A stretch of DNA of 64,000 bases, taken from assembly GCA_018350325.1 (NCBI GenBank), contig JAEVLN010000022.1:1133105-1197104 (forward strand), read 5' to 3'. Positions 58,101-64,000 of this stretch are shown here, piece by piece. Every line of letters begins with the position of its first letter. The stretch's first letter is position 1. The stretch is from Globodera rostochiensis (lineage: Eukaryota; Nematoda; Chromadorea; Rhabditida; Heteroderidae). The position numbers and the translations under genes are program-made. The notes under the pieces were generated by a model. That model did not search any database. It saw only the letters and a program-made list of their open reading frames with translations, and was not told the origin of the DNA.

Positions 58101-61100
58101 CTGTCAGCGACCGCTTTTGGCGTTTGGAGGCAATGACACGGGCGCAAAGTGACAACCTTCGGGATGCGGTAAGTGTCCGTTGGTCATCTACATCCTGGAC
58201 ACTTTTAAGGGGGTGGCACCCCGACGTTCGGGGAGGGACACGTCGGGGTTCGGGGTTTGTCCGGGTTGAAAGGTCGGGGGTCGGAGTCGGGGAAGAACAA
58301 ATTTTCGGTGTCGGGGTTGTCGGGGGTCTGCCCGGGTTGAAGGCCGGGGGGGGGGAATTACAAATTGTCGGGTCGGGATTGTCGGGGAAGGCACTATCGG
58401 GGATGGTACTGTCGGGGAAGAACAAACGTGTCATAAGCGGGATTGTCAGGGATGGCACTGTCGTGGATCGGGGTCGGAGATTGATTCAAAATTGTCGGGG
58501 ATCGGGGTCGGTGTGCCAACTCAACTTTATCGATTCTTTTTAGGAAACTTTTTGGCATCAAAAATTTGTAACTTTTTTTTTGGCACAGGTGGGCGCTTTT
58601 GAGCATTGGCAGCGCTCCGTCGAAACATTGGCGGAGCGAATGGGCGCGCTAAGCGACGCGGTGGCACAGCTGAGCGCTGCGGACATTGTGGGCGCCGAAC
58701 GGTTGGGCAACGAGCTGAACGCGTTGGAGGCCGGCGACTGGGCCGAGTTGGAGCAGTTGGCCAAACGGATGGTGCAACTTCCAAATGTGGAACAGACAGA
58801 ACAATTGACAAGAAAGGTGAGGAAAGAAGACGACTCTGTGTTCTGATGGTTATACACTGGACAATCCGTCACCGGACAATCCGTTTTGTAGACATTTTGT
58901 CAGCGGACATGTCGTCAAAAAAATTTGTAATAAATAATGCTTATTTAGAGCTAACGCTTTGTCATATAACGTTAACCAAAGGATCTTTGAATCTCGAACC
59001 AACATTTTTTCGTTAGCTAAAATGTTTTTAGACATATTGTCAGTGTGACAAAATGTATTAAGCCAAAGATCACGTTGATCCTGATCATCTTTCAGATGCG
59101 TTCCAATCAGTCTCAATTGGCTCGAATTCGACGCGATTTGGGTGCTAAGCTGGAAAGTGGGGAGAAGACAAGCGAATTGCGTCGTCAATTTCGAGAAAAT
59201 GCGGACAAAATTGGCGCCGAATTGGCGGAGGTTAAAATCGATATTTGTCGTCATTTTGTCACATTGACACCAAAAACCGCCCTCTGATCTCTCTATCAGG
59301 TGGAGCATCGGATCAACGACGGGCTGGGCGAAGTGTCTCCAAATCCGATTGATCGCGATCAACAACGAGGCGAATGCGATCAACTTGGGCAACGATTGAA
59401 CGGAATTGGACGCGATTTGCGCGAGTTGGAGGAGCTCGGCACGGTGTTGATCCAAAACGGCGGGGTTATGGGCGGCGCCGGCGGCGGAAAGAGGCGCTCC
59501 ACCGAAATGGACGAAGCGGACAGCGCCGGCGGCGGTGGACTGCTCGGACTCACCCGACAATTGTTCGAACTGCACCGGAAAAAGGTAGTGGAGGGGACCA
59601 TTTGAGCGCCACCACCATACAATACAGTACCCAACTCTAATCCAATTTAAGGACAATTTGGACAGAGCCCTGGTGGAAATTGATGGACGTATTGAGAAAC
59701 GCAATGACGAGCGACGCCGGTGGAGCGCGGACCGGGACGCGCTGTGCGCATGGATGGAGGAGGAGAGAGGCCGGACAAGCAGTGCCTGGAGGGCACTGAC
59801 CTGGGAGGCAATGACCGGGGGGCTAAGGGGGTGGGCGGGGGGGGGGGGGGGTAATGGGCTAAGGGGGAGACCGGGACCCCTCTAATTATGCTAACCATTA
59901 CAGCCGTCCTCACTTGCTGCACAGTTAGCAGAAGTTCAAGGTGGACAGCAACGAATGCGCCAAAACCAACATCGACTGACCCAACTGAAGCTGAACATGG
60001 AACAGATGAAAGGAGGCGAGCAGGAGATGAACGCCATGGACGAGCTGGACCGACGGTGGACTGTGCTGGAGAATGGCTGGACAAGCATGGACAAATGCAT
60101 TTCAATTGCTGATGGGCTAGCAGAGGACGCGAAACGATTGGAAAAATGGGTCGAGTCGAAGGCCCGGCTGGCTGATCAGTGCGTAGTGTCGGCAGCGGAA
60201 GTGAAACTGACCGATGCCCAGCTGGCAATTGCCAAAGTCAGTCTCTGGCGATGTGTTCATCTCCGGTAAACTCCCCAATTTTGCAGATGCTGGAGGCGGA
60301 GTTTGTTGATGAACGTCCGCACTGGGAACGGTTCAACGACGACGCGGCCGAAGTTGTACGACTGGCGGACAGTGAGCCATTTTGTGCGAAAATTGTGGCC
60401 CGCGTGGACGAGCTGAACAGGCGATGGCGTCAACTGGAGCAAAGTTTGACCGCCCGTGTCAACGGTCTCGGCGCGTCGCGTCGGACGACGGAGGAGTTCG
60501 ACTTGTTGCTCCGGGAATTGCAGCGTAAGGTGCGCTCCGTGGAGCTGTCCCTGAACGAAACGGCCGGGCTGAGGTGGGTGATCAACTGCACTTTCTTGGG
60601 GATGTACCCGAACGGGTTGAATCCAGGGATGTACCCGAACGGGTTGAACCCAGGCATGTACCCGAACGGGTTGAACTTAGGGATGTACCCGAACGGGTTG
60701 AACCCAGGGATGTACCCGAACGGGTTGAACCCAGGCATGTACCCGAACGGGTTGAACTTAGGGATGTACCCGAACGGGTTGAACCCAACAACAAACACTA
60801 AAAACAGGTCCGGTGAGGCTGAACAGAAGCAGAAACTGGACCAGGCCCAACGGCAACTGGCCGTGCAACTGCGTCCATCGTTGGACCGACTGCGCGAAAA
60901 GGGTGCCCATCTGTTGGAGTCGCCGGTGGCTTCCGCGGCACTCCGGTCGGATGTTGAGGAGAAGGTGGACAATGTTGGCAGAATGGTGCAGGAGCTGGAC
61001 ACCAAAATGGACAGCATCCGACGGGCGGCGGAGGTCAGTTCTTCCCTTTTGGCTACGGCAATTTTATGGAGATTTGTTGTGACACGGCCGACCAAACCAT

Positions 61101-64000
61101 GGCCCTACCAGAGGTTATTGTTGTTATTGCGCGAGATTACCTATATCCCCCCGGGGGTGGGGGGGATAATTACCCCTCGGCTGAATGTGGCGCGATCATC
61201 GGACAACTGTCCCCCCGAGGGATGGACAAACAAAGCCCGAATTTTTGTCGATTTGGAAGATGATGGGGGGGGGGCATTACGGAGATTGGGGGATGAATGA
61301 ATGAATGCTGCTGCTCCATTCAACTGGACTACTCATCGCATCGTCGACGGACGGGAACGATCGGTCCAGCCCCTCCCCCCTCCCTGCTGACCATGCATTC
61401 CCCCCCCCCTCTCCCCCCCCCCCCCACCCCCCCCCCCCTCCCCCCCCCCCTCTCCCCCCCCCCTCCCCCACCCCCCCCCCTCCCCCCCCTCCCCCACCCC
61501 CCCCCCCTCCCCCTCTGTTTGCCCACCCCACTCCCATCCCATCCAATTCATCCTCATCCCCGCTTCCACCTCATTCGTCCCCCCCCCCTCCCCTCCCCTC
61601 CCCCACCCCCCGATTTCCTCTTCCGTCCTCCCCCCGCCCGTCGTCGCCCCCTCTCAATTATAGTTTTATATCGATGGACTTACTTCCACTTCCCTCCCCC
61701 CCCCCTCCCCCCACCATTTGTGGTCTCTAAATGATCGGTGTGCTGACCTCCCCGCCCCCCCTCAATTATTTATTGGGAAAATTTTGGGGGCATTTTTTGG
61801 GTTTTTTTGGTTGAATTCACCCAACAAAATTTTTCTAATTTTCTGCCCCATTTTCATTCGCGCAGAGTGAAACTGCCGCTGAAGACGAATTCCATCGCGA
61901 ATTGGACACGCTGACCGATTGGATTCGCGAGCAAAAGCGCGACTTGGACACAGAGGCGGCGCCGGTTGCAGCCGAGCCGCATCGACTGGCCGCACAGTTC
62001 GAGCAGTTCAGGCCAAAATATGAGACAGTTTTGGCACGTGAAGGCCAAGTGATCGTTTTGGGGTTTGTTTTTTGAGTTATTACCAAAGCGTTCACATCTC
62101 AGCTAAGAAAATGCGCAATTTTCAGAAGCAAAGCGACTTCAATTCTGGCCAAAACTCCGACCACCGCACTTAAAGAGCGTCTTTTTGCGTTGAACGAGGC
62201 GAGTTTCTGTCGCAAAATATGTTGTTTTACCGTATACTTTTGGATTATACACCTCTGGGGGTTACTCGGACTGTATTGTTTTTAGAGCCCGGTCGAGACG
62301 AGAATCTCGTCTCGAGATCTCGAAAAATCTCGACCCGAGATCTCGCTCGAAGAAATTTTCCGAGATTTTTTCGAGAATCTCGTGATTTTTCGAGAATCTC
62401 GTGATTTTTCGAGAATCTCGTGATTTTTCGAGAATCTCGTCTCGACATCTCGAAAAATCTCGACTCAAGATCTCGAAAAATCTCGACTCGAGATCTCGCT
62501 CGAAGCTCAAGTCCGGGCTCTAATTGTTTTATTTGTTTTGTCACCCATTCATTTAAAACGGTGTTCAGATTTGGCCGGCACTTTATTCGGCAACCAAAAA
62601 ACGCCAAGAAAAATTGGACAGAGTGAAGCGCGCGTTGGATGAACTTGTTGAGGCCGAGCAAAGCGTCAAAACTGAACTGAACGAATTGACGGAACAAAAA
62701 TTGGTGAGGAATTTTGTTTGAAGAATGAATGAACGAAGTTTGAAGAACAAGAAAGGGGGCTGATGTAAATGGAGGGGAAATCATGGCGGCTTAAAGACTG
62801 AAAAGAGTGGCAAAAGCGAAGGCGAACCCCTCCTTCAAAAAATGGGGGTTGGCCTGGGGGGGGGGGATTTTGATGAGTGTGGCGGTTGGGTAAGCATTGG
62901 GCGGCCCGAGTGGTGGTGCTGGTGAAGCTTGCTTGTAAGCCGATCCGCACGGAGCAGAAGAAGGGGGGGGGGAGGGACGCCGGAGGGGAGGGGGAGCGGA
63001 AGAAGGGGGGATGTCGCCGGAGGGGTGGGGGCGCCGGAGGGGGCGAGGGTGGGGGGAGGGGGACGTCACCGGAGGGGGCGGGGGTATGTGTGGCCGTGGG
63101 GCGAGGGGTGAGGTGATCTTCAGCGCTTCTCCCCTCCCCTCCTCCCCCCCCCCCCCTCCCCGCTTTTCCTCTGCTTCAGACGACGTTACCCCGCTCTCCC
63201 AACCGCGATAAACATTCTCTTAAAACCTTTTTTTTGCTGCTCTTTTTCGTAAAAATGAAAAGAGGTGAATAGAGCGCCGCGGGGTCCGTGCCGATGGGAA
63301 ATGCCCTTTTCGACCCGTCGCCTTGCCCTTGCAGGGAAAGCGTAATTCCTTTTTTTTTTTGGTTTTTGCAACGAATTTCTTTTTGCCATAAGCTTTCATT
63401 TCAAATTTCCTCAGACCGCTTGTGCCAATTCACCGCCGGAGTTTGCCATGCCGGTGTTGGAGTCGTTGCAGCAACGCCTGCACGCGCTGGGCCCGGGCGT
63501 GGACAGCGTGTTCACGGTGATGGACAAATTGGAGAGGGCACTCGGCGGCGATTCTGGTGCCGAGACGAAGAAGCATCGGCTGGCGCTTGAACAGCTTCGA
63601 CGCGACTACGCCGCGCTGGTCTCGGAGTGCAATGCCGCATTGGAGCAGGCACGCAACAAGGTGACTTTGACAGACGGAAACTGTTCATTGACGGATGGTC
63701 CTGACACGAGCCGGACCCCTCTTTGGCAGCTTTCGAATGGCGCTTTAAAAATTTAATATGGCAATTTACAGGAAACGCTGATGGCCCGTTTTGACTCGGA
63801 AGCCGATGCGCTTCGATCGTTGCTGGACGACACGGAACACAAACTCAGCAACGACCTGCTCGGGAAGGATGCGCTCAAATTTGGTGAGTTGGCATTGGCA
63901 TCAGTGTGCAGCGCCCCGGATCAAATTGCTTCTGATCAGAAAAAGGTTCTCTTATCCCCATCTTTTGTTTAGCAATTGTCGAATTTGATGCCCGCTGGTC
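27502..64000 (+). CDS. vab-10: Spectraplakin (vab-10/MACF/plectin family), 3' end outside window
   Basis: One plus-strand gene with about 50 exons seen. Domain order: leader; two calponin-homology domains (actin binding); plakin domain of spectrin repeats with an SH3; ER/K helix exon; long plectin-repeat block ending in a stop at 53756; then a rod of spectrin repeats that continues past base 64000. In C. elegans, vab-10 makes VAB-10A (plectin-like, in the epidermal fibrous organelles that tie muscle to cuticle) and VAB-10B (spectrin-rod form linking actin and microtubules) from a shared N-terminus. The same plan is visible here, with phase 0 boundaries at 41242, 42993, 43820 and 55859 that would allow the choice. 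Introns hold many satellites and one DNA transposon. Six introns need GC donors. The EF-hand and GAR domains expected at the end of the B form are not in the window. Confidence 0.88.
28234..29942 (+). CDS. vab-10: vab-10: calponin-homology domain 1
   Basis: Five exons. 28234-28295: [19 protein letters not shown]. 28558-28647: [21 protein letters not shown]. 28728-28805: [18 protein letters not shown]. 29101-29172: [20 protein letters not shown] and LIW. 29778-29942: TIILNFQVS. This is a complete type 1 CH domain, including the KKTFTKWVN actin-binding segment and the closing LIWTIILNF helix. All joins are phase 0 except the first. The last exon adds a Gln/Arg-rich linker ([10 protein letters not shown] to RPPSDIDRM) that is longer than the CH1-CH2 linker of vertebrate spectraplakins. 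Confidence 0.9.
28866..29035. repeat. 28-bp tandem repeat in a CH1 intron
   Basis: Five to six units of GAATTTTGAGCCCATTGGCA followed by TTTTTCGG, in the intron between 28805 and 29101. Confidence 0.9.
29262..29755. repeat. About 41-bp tandem repeat in a CH1 intron
   Basis: About twelve units of TGACCTCCATTTTTGGCACT followed by TTTCTGCACATGGGCATGGGT, with 36 to 42-base variants. It fills most of the intron 29173-29777. Open frames across it on either strand are artefacts. Confidence 0.93.
31240..31512. repeat. 32-bp tandem repeat, nine units
   Basis: Near-identical head-to-tail units TTAGATCGATCGGACATGGG followed by GCATAGAGCCGG, with starts spaced exactly 32 bases from 31240 to about 31496. 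The last unit is partial. High identity suggests recent amplification. Confidence 0.95.
31925..32296. repeat. (TCCATG)n hexanucleotide microsatellite, about 62 copies
   Basis: Almost perfect TCCATG units for 372 bases, with a few CCCATG variants near the right end and one TCTATG. Frames across it give Met-Ser, Cys-Pro, His-Gly or Met-Asp dipeptides. It lies in the CH1-CH2 intron. Confidence 0.97.
34536..35207 (+). CDS. vab-10: vab-10: candidate alternative first exon (Gly/Ser/Arg-rich)
   Basis: ATG at 34536 opens a 224-codon exon: [19 protein letters not shown], Gly-rich stretches, [51 protein letters not shown], ending NGLAIER at a GTAACG donor in phase 0. Codon use is GC-rich like the downstream exons and unlike the surrounding intron. 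The next exon (35599) also begins in phase 0, so it can join CH2 directly and would give a form without CH1, as in Drosophila shot. It could instead be an internal cassette exon between CH1 and CH2, since 29942 also ends in phase 0. Confidence 0.6.
35599..36039 (+). CDS. vab-10: vab-10: calponin-homology domain 2
   Basis: Exon 35599-35802: poly-Gln start, then [40 protein letters not shown] and GLVNWET. Exon 35863-36039: [40 protein letters not shown] and YISQLHN. These are the standard CH2 blocks. The acceptor is CTACAG at 35593-35598. The donor at 36040 (GAAG, GTTTTG) is assumed; the frame stays open to about 36170. Confidence 0.88.
36040..36695 (+). other. Intron or unassigned segment after CH2
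   Basis: Expected to hold the first spectrin repeat of the plakin domain. No stretch resembling it was found. A short open segment at 36258-36352 with AG and GT borders is basic but not recognisable. Confidence 0.4.
36696..38404 (+). CDS. vab-10: vab-10: plakin domain, first spectrin repeats
   Basis: Exons 36696-36952, 37038-37227, 37306-37434, 37521-37628, 37727-37864, 37918-38163 and 38274-38404. Landmarks: [114 protein letters not shown] with [10 protein letters not shown], and [20 protein letters not shown]. The LWIS-E with W-S-D pattern is the plakin-specific repeat before the SH3. All joins are in phase. The plakin domain binds hemidesmosome or fibrous-organelle partners in the family. 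Confidence 0.85.
38748..39456 (+). CDS. vab-10: vab-10: SH3 insert of the plakin domain
   Basis: Exons 38748-38854, 39194-39264 and 39331-39456: [19 protein letters not shown], then [19 protein letters not shown], then [20 protein letters not shown]. This is the SH3 with the family pattern GDEC-LLDN and W-V followed by VPS and PPP. The first join needs the GC donor (CAAG, gcaagc): only that gives CAA-GGC-GAC and keeps the conserved QGDEC. The usual GT candidates a few bases on break the frame. The intron 38855-39193 carries a tRNA-like sequence. Confidence 0.85.
38935..38993 (+). repeat. tRNA-like sequence (SINE head or tRNA pseudogene)
   Basis: TGGCGTAGTGG at 38940-38950 fits a Pol III A box, and GGTTCGGTTCC at 38971-38981 fits a B box. 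The ends GCGCA and TGCGC can pair as an acceptor stem. The gap between boxes (20 bases) is too short for an intact tRNA, so this is a degenerate copy or the head of a short retroelement. It lies inside the GC-AG intron. Confidence 0.45.
39514..41242 (+). CDS. vab-10: vab-10: plakin domain, later spectrin repeats
   Basis: Exons 39514-39751, 39883-40049, 40125-40510, 40559-40706, 40793-40975 and 41024-41242. Landmarks: [98 protein letters not shown] with [26 protein letters not shown] and [20 protein letters not shown]. The heptad pattern and the buried W residues are typical of spectrin repeats. All joins keep phase. The final exon ends in phase 0 at CAG, GTGGGC, the point from which either the plectin block or the rod can follow. 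Confidence 0.85.
41243..42630 (+). other. Intron, 1.4 kb
   Basis: AT-rich with scattered GA repeats (about 41968-42076). No exon seen. Confidence 0.6.
42631..42993 (+). CDS. vab-10: vab-10: ER/K-rich single-helix exon
   Basis: One 121-codon exon of almost only Glu, Arg, Lys, Ala, Asp and Leu: [20 protein letters not shown] and later [20 protein letters not shown] and [18 protein letters not shown]. The spacing fits a stable single alpha helix or coiled coil of about 18 nm. It sits between the plakin domain and the plectin block. Both ends are phase 0, so the exon can be a cassette used with either the A or the B tail. An internal 30-base duplication (RLRRLRAED then RLRRLRAEE) is visible. Confidence 0.75.
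43161..43229. repeat. Perfect 31-bp hairpin with 7-base loop
   Basis: Arm 43161-43191 (CTTAAATCGACTTGACCTGA and on to GGGTC), loop GATGCCA at 43192-43198, arm 43199-43229 its exact reverse complement. It is in the intron between 42993 and 43820. Flanking GATCTGATCGG segments (43060-43090, 43245-43260) extend the symmetry loosely. Confidence 0.9.
43820..45360 (+). CDS. vab-10: vab-10: plectin repeats, first block (A-type)
   Basis: Exons 43820-43942 (Pro-rich linker [14 protein letters not shown]), 43996-44163, 44232-44508 and 44555-45360. Plectin-repeat pattern recurs about every 38 residues: [125 protein letters not shown]. The join 44508 to 44555 (46-bp intron) requires a GC donor (AACG, gcaagt) to give [10 protein letters not shown]. 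Plectin repeats bind intermediate filaments in vertebrates and underlie fibrous-organelle function in nematodes. Confidence 0.88.
45430..45720. repeat. C-rich repeat GGCGTTAACCCCGAGTTGAC in an intron
   Basis: About six units of 40 to 48 bases made of GTTAACCCCGAGTTGACCGT followed by GCCCTCCTCCCCCACCCCTCC. It fills the intron 45361-45778. Confidence 0.88.
45779..49258 (+). CDS. vab-10: vab-10: plectin repeats, second block (A-type)
   Basis: Exons 45779-45943, 45994-46218, 46271-46834, 47196-47732, 47916-48234, 48379-48714 and 48795-49258. Repeats include [138 protein letters not shown] and [19 protein letters not shown] Ser-rich, repeat-free spacer lies in 48379-48714 ([26 protein letters not shown]). 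Every join keeps phase. The exons are GC-rich compared with the introns. Confidence 0.85.
46870..47070. repeat. 30-bp ATGGCGCCGAGGTCTAAGAA repeat in an intron
   Basis: Five to six degrading units of TGGCGCCGAGGTCTAAGAAA followed by TGGCCCTAAG, in the intron 46835-47195. Confidence 0.9.
49488..49558 (+). repeat. tRNA-like sequence (degenerate tRNA or SINE head)
   Basis: 71 bases, tRNA length. A perfect T arm is present: stem GTGGG at 49535-49539, seven-base loop TTCGAAT, stem TCCAC at 49547-49551. CCGCTG at 49488 can pair with GGGCGG at 49553-49558 over five positions. The D arm and anticodon arm are poor. It stands immediately before the 27-bp satellite, whose first unit overlaps its end. 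Confidence 0.5.
49566..50042. repeat. 27-bp satellite, about 17.5 units
   Basis: Head-to-tail units TTTGAGTCCCAGCGGGCGAT followed by TAATTCA, nearly identical throughout. The first unit is a variant (GGGCGGTTTCAATTTGTTTG), and a matching variant (GGGCGGTTTCCATTTGTTTG) sits after the transposon at 51262-51284. Being a multiple of three, it is open in several frames ([18 protein letters not shown]), but it lies in the intron 49259-51311. Confidence 0.96.
50043..51261 (-). mobile_element. PIF/Harbinger-type DNA transposon, 1219 bp, inactive copy
   Basis: Perfect 23-bp terminal inverted repeats beginning GGGCCGTAGTAAAAGAAGG, at 50043-50065 and 51239-51261. A CGG direct repeat borders it (50040-50042 and 51262-51264). 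Removing the element and one CGG restores an intact unit of the host 27-bp satellite, which supports both the borders and the duplication. Subterminal regions are full of GGTTAAATGACC-like short inverted motifs. The only coding trace is a transposase remnant on the minus strand. The element lies in an intron of the spectraplakin, in reverse orientation to it. Confidence 0.85.
50527..51039 (-). pseudogene. Truncated Harbinger (DDE_Tnp_4/HARBI1) transposase
   Basis: 170 codons resembling only the C-terminal half of a HARBI1-type transposase, which is usually about 350 residues. [11 protein letters not shown] and [20 protein letters not shown] match the family, the latter holding the third catalytic acidic residue (E of VERAFG). 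The segment before YPLK reads LLDKKKSIG where the family normally has a G-D-x-G type motif with the second catalytic Asp, so that site looks disrupted, next to a 10-base homopolymer. The N-terminal half, with the first Asp and the DNA-binding part, is absent, since only about 220 bases remain to the element border. No helper Myb/SANT frame is present. Confidence 0.75.
51312..53756 (+). CDS. vab-10: vab-10: plectin repeats, last block and isoform A C-terminus
   Basis: Exons 51312-51610, 51686-52229, 52284-52951, 53014-53343 and 53447-53756. Repeats include [122 protein letters not shown] and [19 protein letters not shown]. Then a Gly/Ser-rich tail and [20 protein letters not shown] with Y, then TGA at 53754-53756. 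The end corresponds to the short, plectin-like (A) product. All joins are phase-compatible (for instance AT joined to G before TCAATTCGG). Confidence 0.87.
53735..53825 (+). repeat. Triplicated segment at the isoform A stop codon
   Basis: Three copies of AGGAGCGAGTACTGAACCATCC, about 28 to 31 bases apart. The first holds the stop codon; the other two lie in the presumed 3' untranslated region. Confidence 0.85.
53826..55858 (+). other. Non-coding segment between the A-type stop and the rod exons
   Basis: Expected to hold the 3' untranslated region of the A form and the intron leading into the rod. Contains five CGTGC/CCGTG pentamers at 54285-54314 and several C runs. An ATG-led frame at 55748 runs in phase into the first rod exon and could be an internal start, but nothing else supports it. 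Confidence 0.45.
55859..58168 (+). CDS. vab-10: vab-10: spectrin-repeat rod, first part (B-type)
   Basis: Exons 55859-56011, 56083-56202, 56288-56527, 56767-56931, 57002-57158, 57510-57643, 57698-57913 and 57977-58168. Landmarks: [80 protein letters not shown] with [32 protein letters not shown], and [20 protein letters not shown]. These are helical repeats with buried W residues (SWVFE, GWMAE, EWLSV). Two introns need GC donors: 56012-56082 (ATG, gcatgt) and 56932-57001 (GAG, gcaaaa). No GT alternative keeps the frame for either. The rod spaces the N-terminal actin-binding part from the microtubule-binding tail. Confidence 0.83.
57200..57350. repeat. About 50-bp triple repeat GTCGAAATCTTGATCACGAT
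   Basis: Three units of TCTCGGTCGAAATCTTGATC then ACGATTTTTTGAAATTCTTGATCGAAG in the intron 57159-57509. Confidence 0.9.
58204..58510. repeat. Dispersed TCGGGG element, copy B
   Basis: Intron filled with GGGTTCGGGGTTTGTCCGGG and GTCGGGG units. Its left end, GGTGGCACCCCGACGTTCGGGG, is the reverse complement of the end of the block at 21595-21790. Confidence 0.65.
58589..61033 (+). CDS. vab-10: vab-10: spectrin-repeat rod, middle part
   Basis: Exons 58589-58816, 59096-59230, 59300-59584, 59652-59807, 59904-60236, 60287-60573 and 60808-61033. Landmarks: [130 protein letters not shown] and [20 protein letters not shown]. Exon 59300-59584 has a Gly-rich loop ([12 protein letters not shown]) inside a repeat. 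Join 59807 to 59904 needs a GC donor (GAG, gcaatg). Joins are otherwise GT-AG. Confidence 0.8.
60574..60807 (+). repeat. Stop-free 234-bp intron made of 27-bp repeats
   Basis: GTGGGT at the left and AACAG at the right make a normal intron. It contains seven units of 27 bp (ATGTACCCGAACGGGTTGAA then CCCAGGG). The length is 78 codons exactly and the frame stays open, so read-through would insert GMYPNGLNP repeats between TAGLR and SGEAEQKQK. Confidence 0.85.
61300..61760. repeat. Long C-run block in an intron
   Basis: Many C runs of 7 to 12 bases broken by T or A, within the intron 61034-61865. The proline-rich and glycine-rich frames across it are artefacts. Confidence 0.9.
61866..64000 (+). 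CDS. vab-10: vab-10: spectrin-repeat rod, continues past the window
   Basis: Exons 61866-62062, 62126-62198, 62569-62703, 63415-63660, 63772-63883 and 63973 to the edge. Landmarks: [100 protein letters not shown] and [20 protein letters not shown]. Join 62198 to 62569 needs a GC donor (GAG, gcgagt); the nearest GT breaks phase. The last visible residues are IVEFDARW. Further rod repeats and the EF-hand/GAR tail of the B form are expected to the right. Confidence 0.8.
62281..62522. mobile_element. MITE-like inverted-repeat element
   Basis: TTAGAGCCCGG at the left end and CCGGGCTCTAA at the right end are exact reverse complements over 11 bases. The interior is a set of CGAGAATCTCGTGATTTTT repeats and CTCGAGATCTCG palindromes. 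No coding capacity. It lies in the GC-AG intron 62199-62568. Confidence 0.5.

Overview
The window is eukaryotic and reads as nematode genomic DNA. Genes are split into many small exons by short introns (46 bp to several kb, mostly GT-AG). The right half carries one very large gene with the exon layout of nematode vab-10 (spectraplakin). Seven introns can only be joined in frame with a GC donor. High GC-AG usage is, as I recall, reported for potato cyst nematodes, so a plant-parasitic tylenchid (Heteroderidae-like) is my best guess. That placement is inference. Long runs of G or C and tandem satellites fill introns and intergenic DNA.

Layout. (1) 1-1875, minus strand: 3' part of a DOMON plus cytochrome b561 membrane protein (FRRS1-like), leaving the window at base 1. 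(2) 2482-3273: G-run array. (3) About 5118-12941, minus strand: a multi-exon protein with two doublecortin domains, an acidic IQ-motif exon and several PLAT domains. (4) 16255-20235, plus strand: a divergent forkhead transcription factor with Gln-rich flanks. (5) 21351-23736, plus strand: an unrecognised basic, Ser-rich protein. (6) 23737-27501: no gene found. (7) 27502 to beyond 64000, plus strand: the vab-10-like spectraplakin, with N-terminal leader, CH1, a possible internal promoter exon, CH2, plakin domain with SH3, an ER/K helix exon, a plectin-repeat block ending at a stop codon (isoform A type), then a spectrin-repeat rod (isoform B type) that runs off the right edge.

How the genes relate. 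The spectraplakin and the doublecortin-PLAT protein are both cytoskeletal, but nothing in the sequence shows that the neighbouring genes are co-regulated. In the spectraplakin, phase 0 boundaries at 41242, 42993, 43820 and 55859 fit alternative splicing that either includes the plectin block (stop at 53756) or skips it into the rod. A decayed PIF/Harbinger-type DNA transposon with perfect inverted termini sits in one of its introns, inside a 27-bp satellite next to a tRNA-like sequence. Exon coordinates were read by eye from splice motifs and frame continuity; no transcript data were available.
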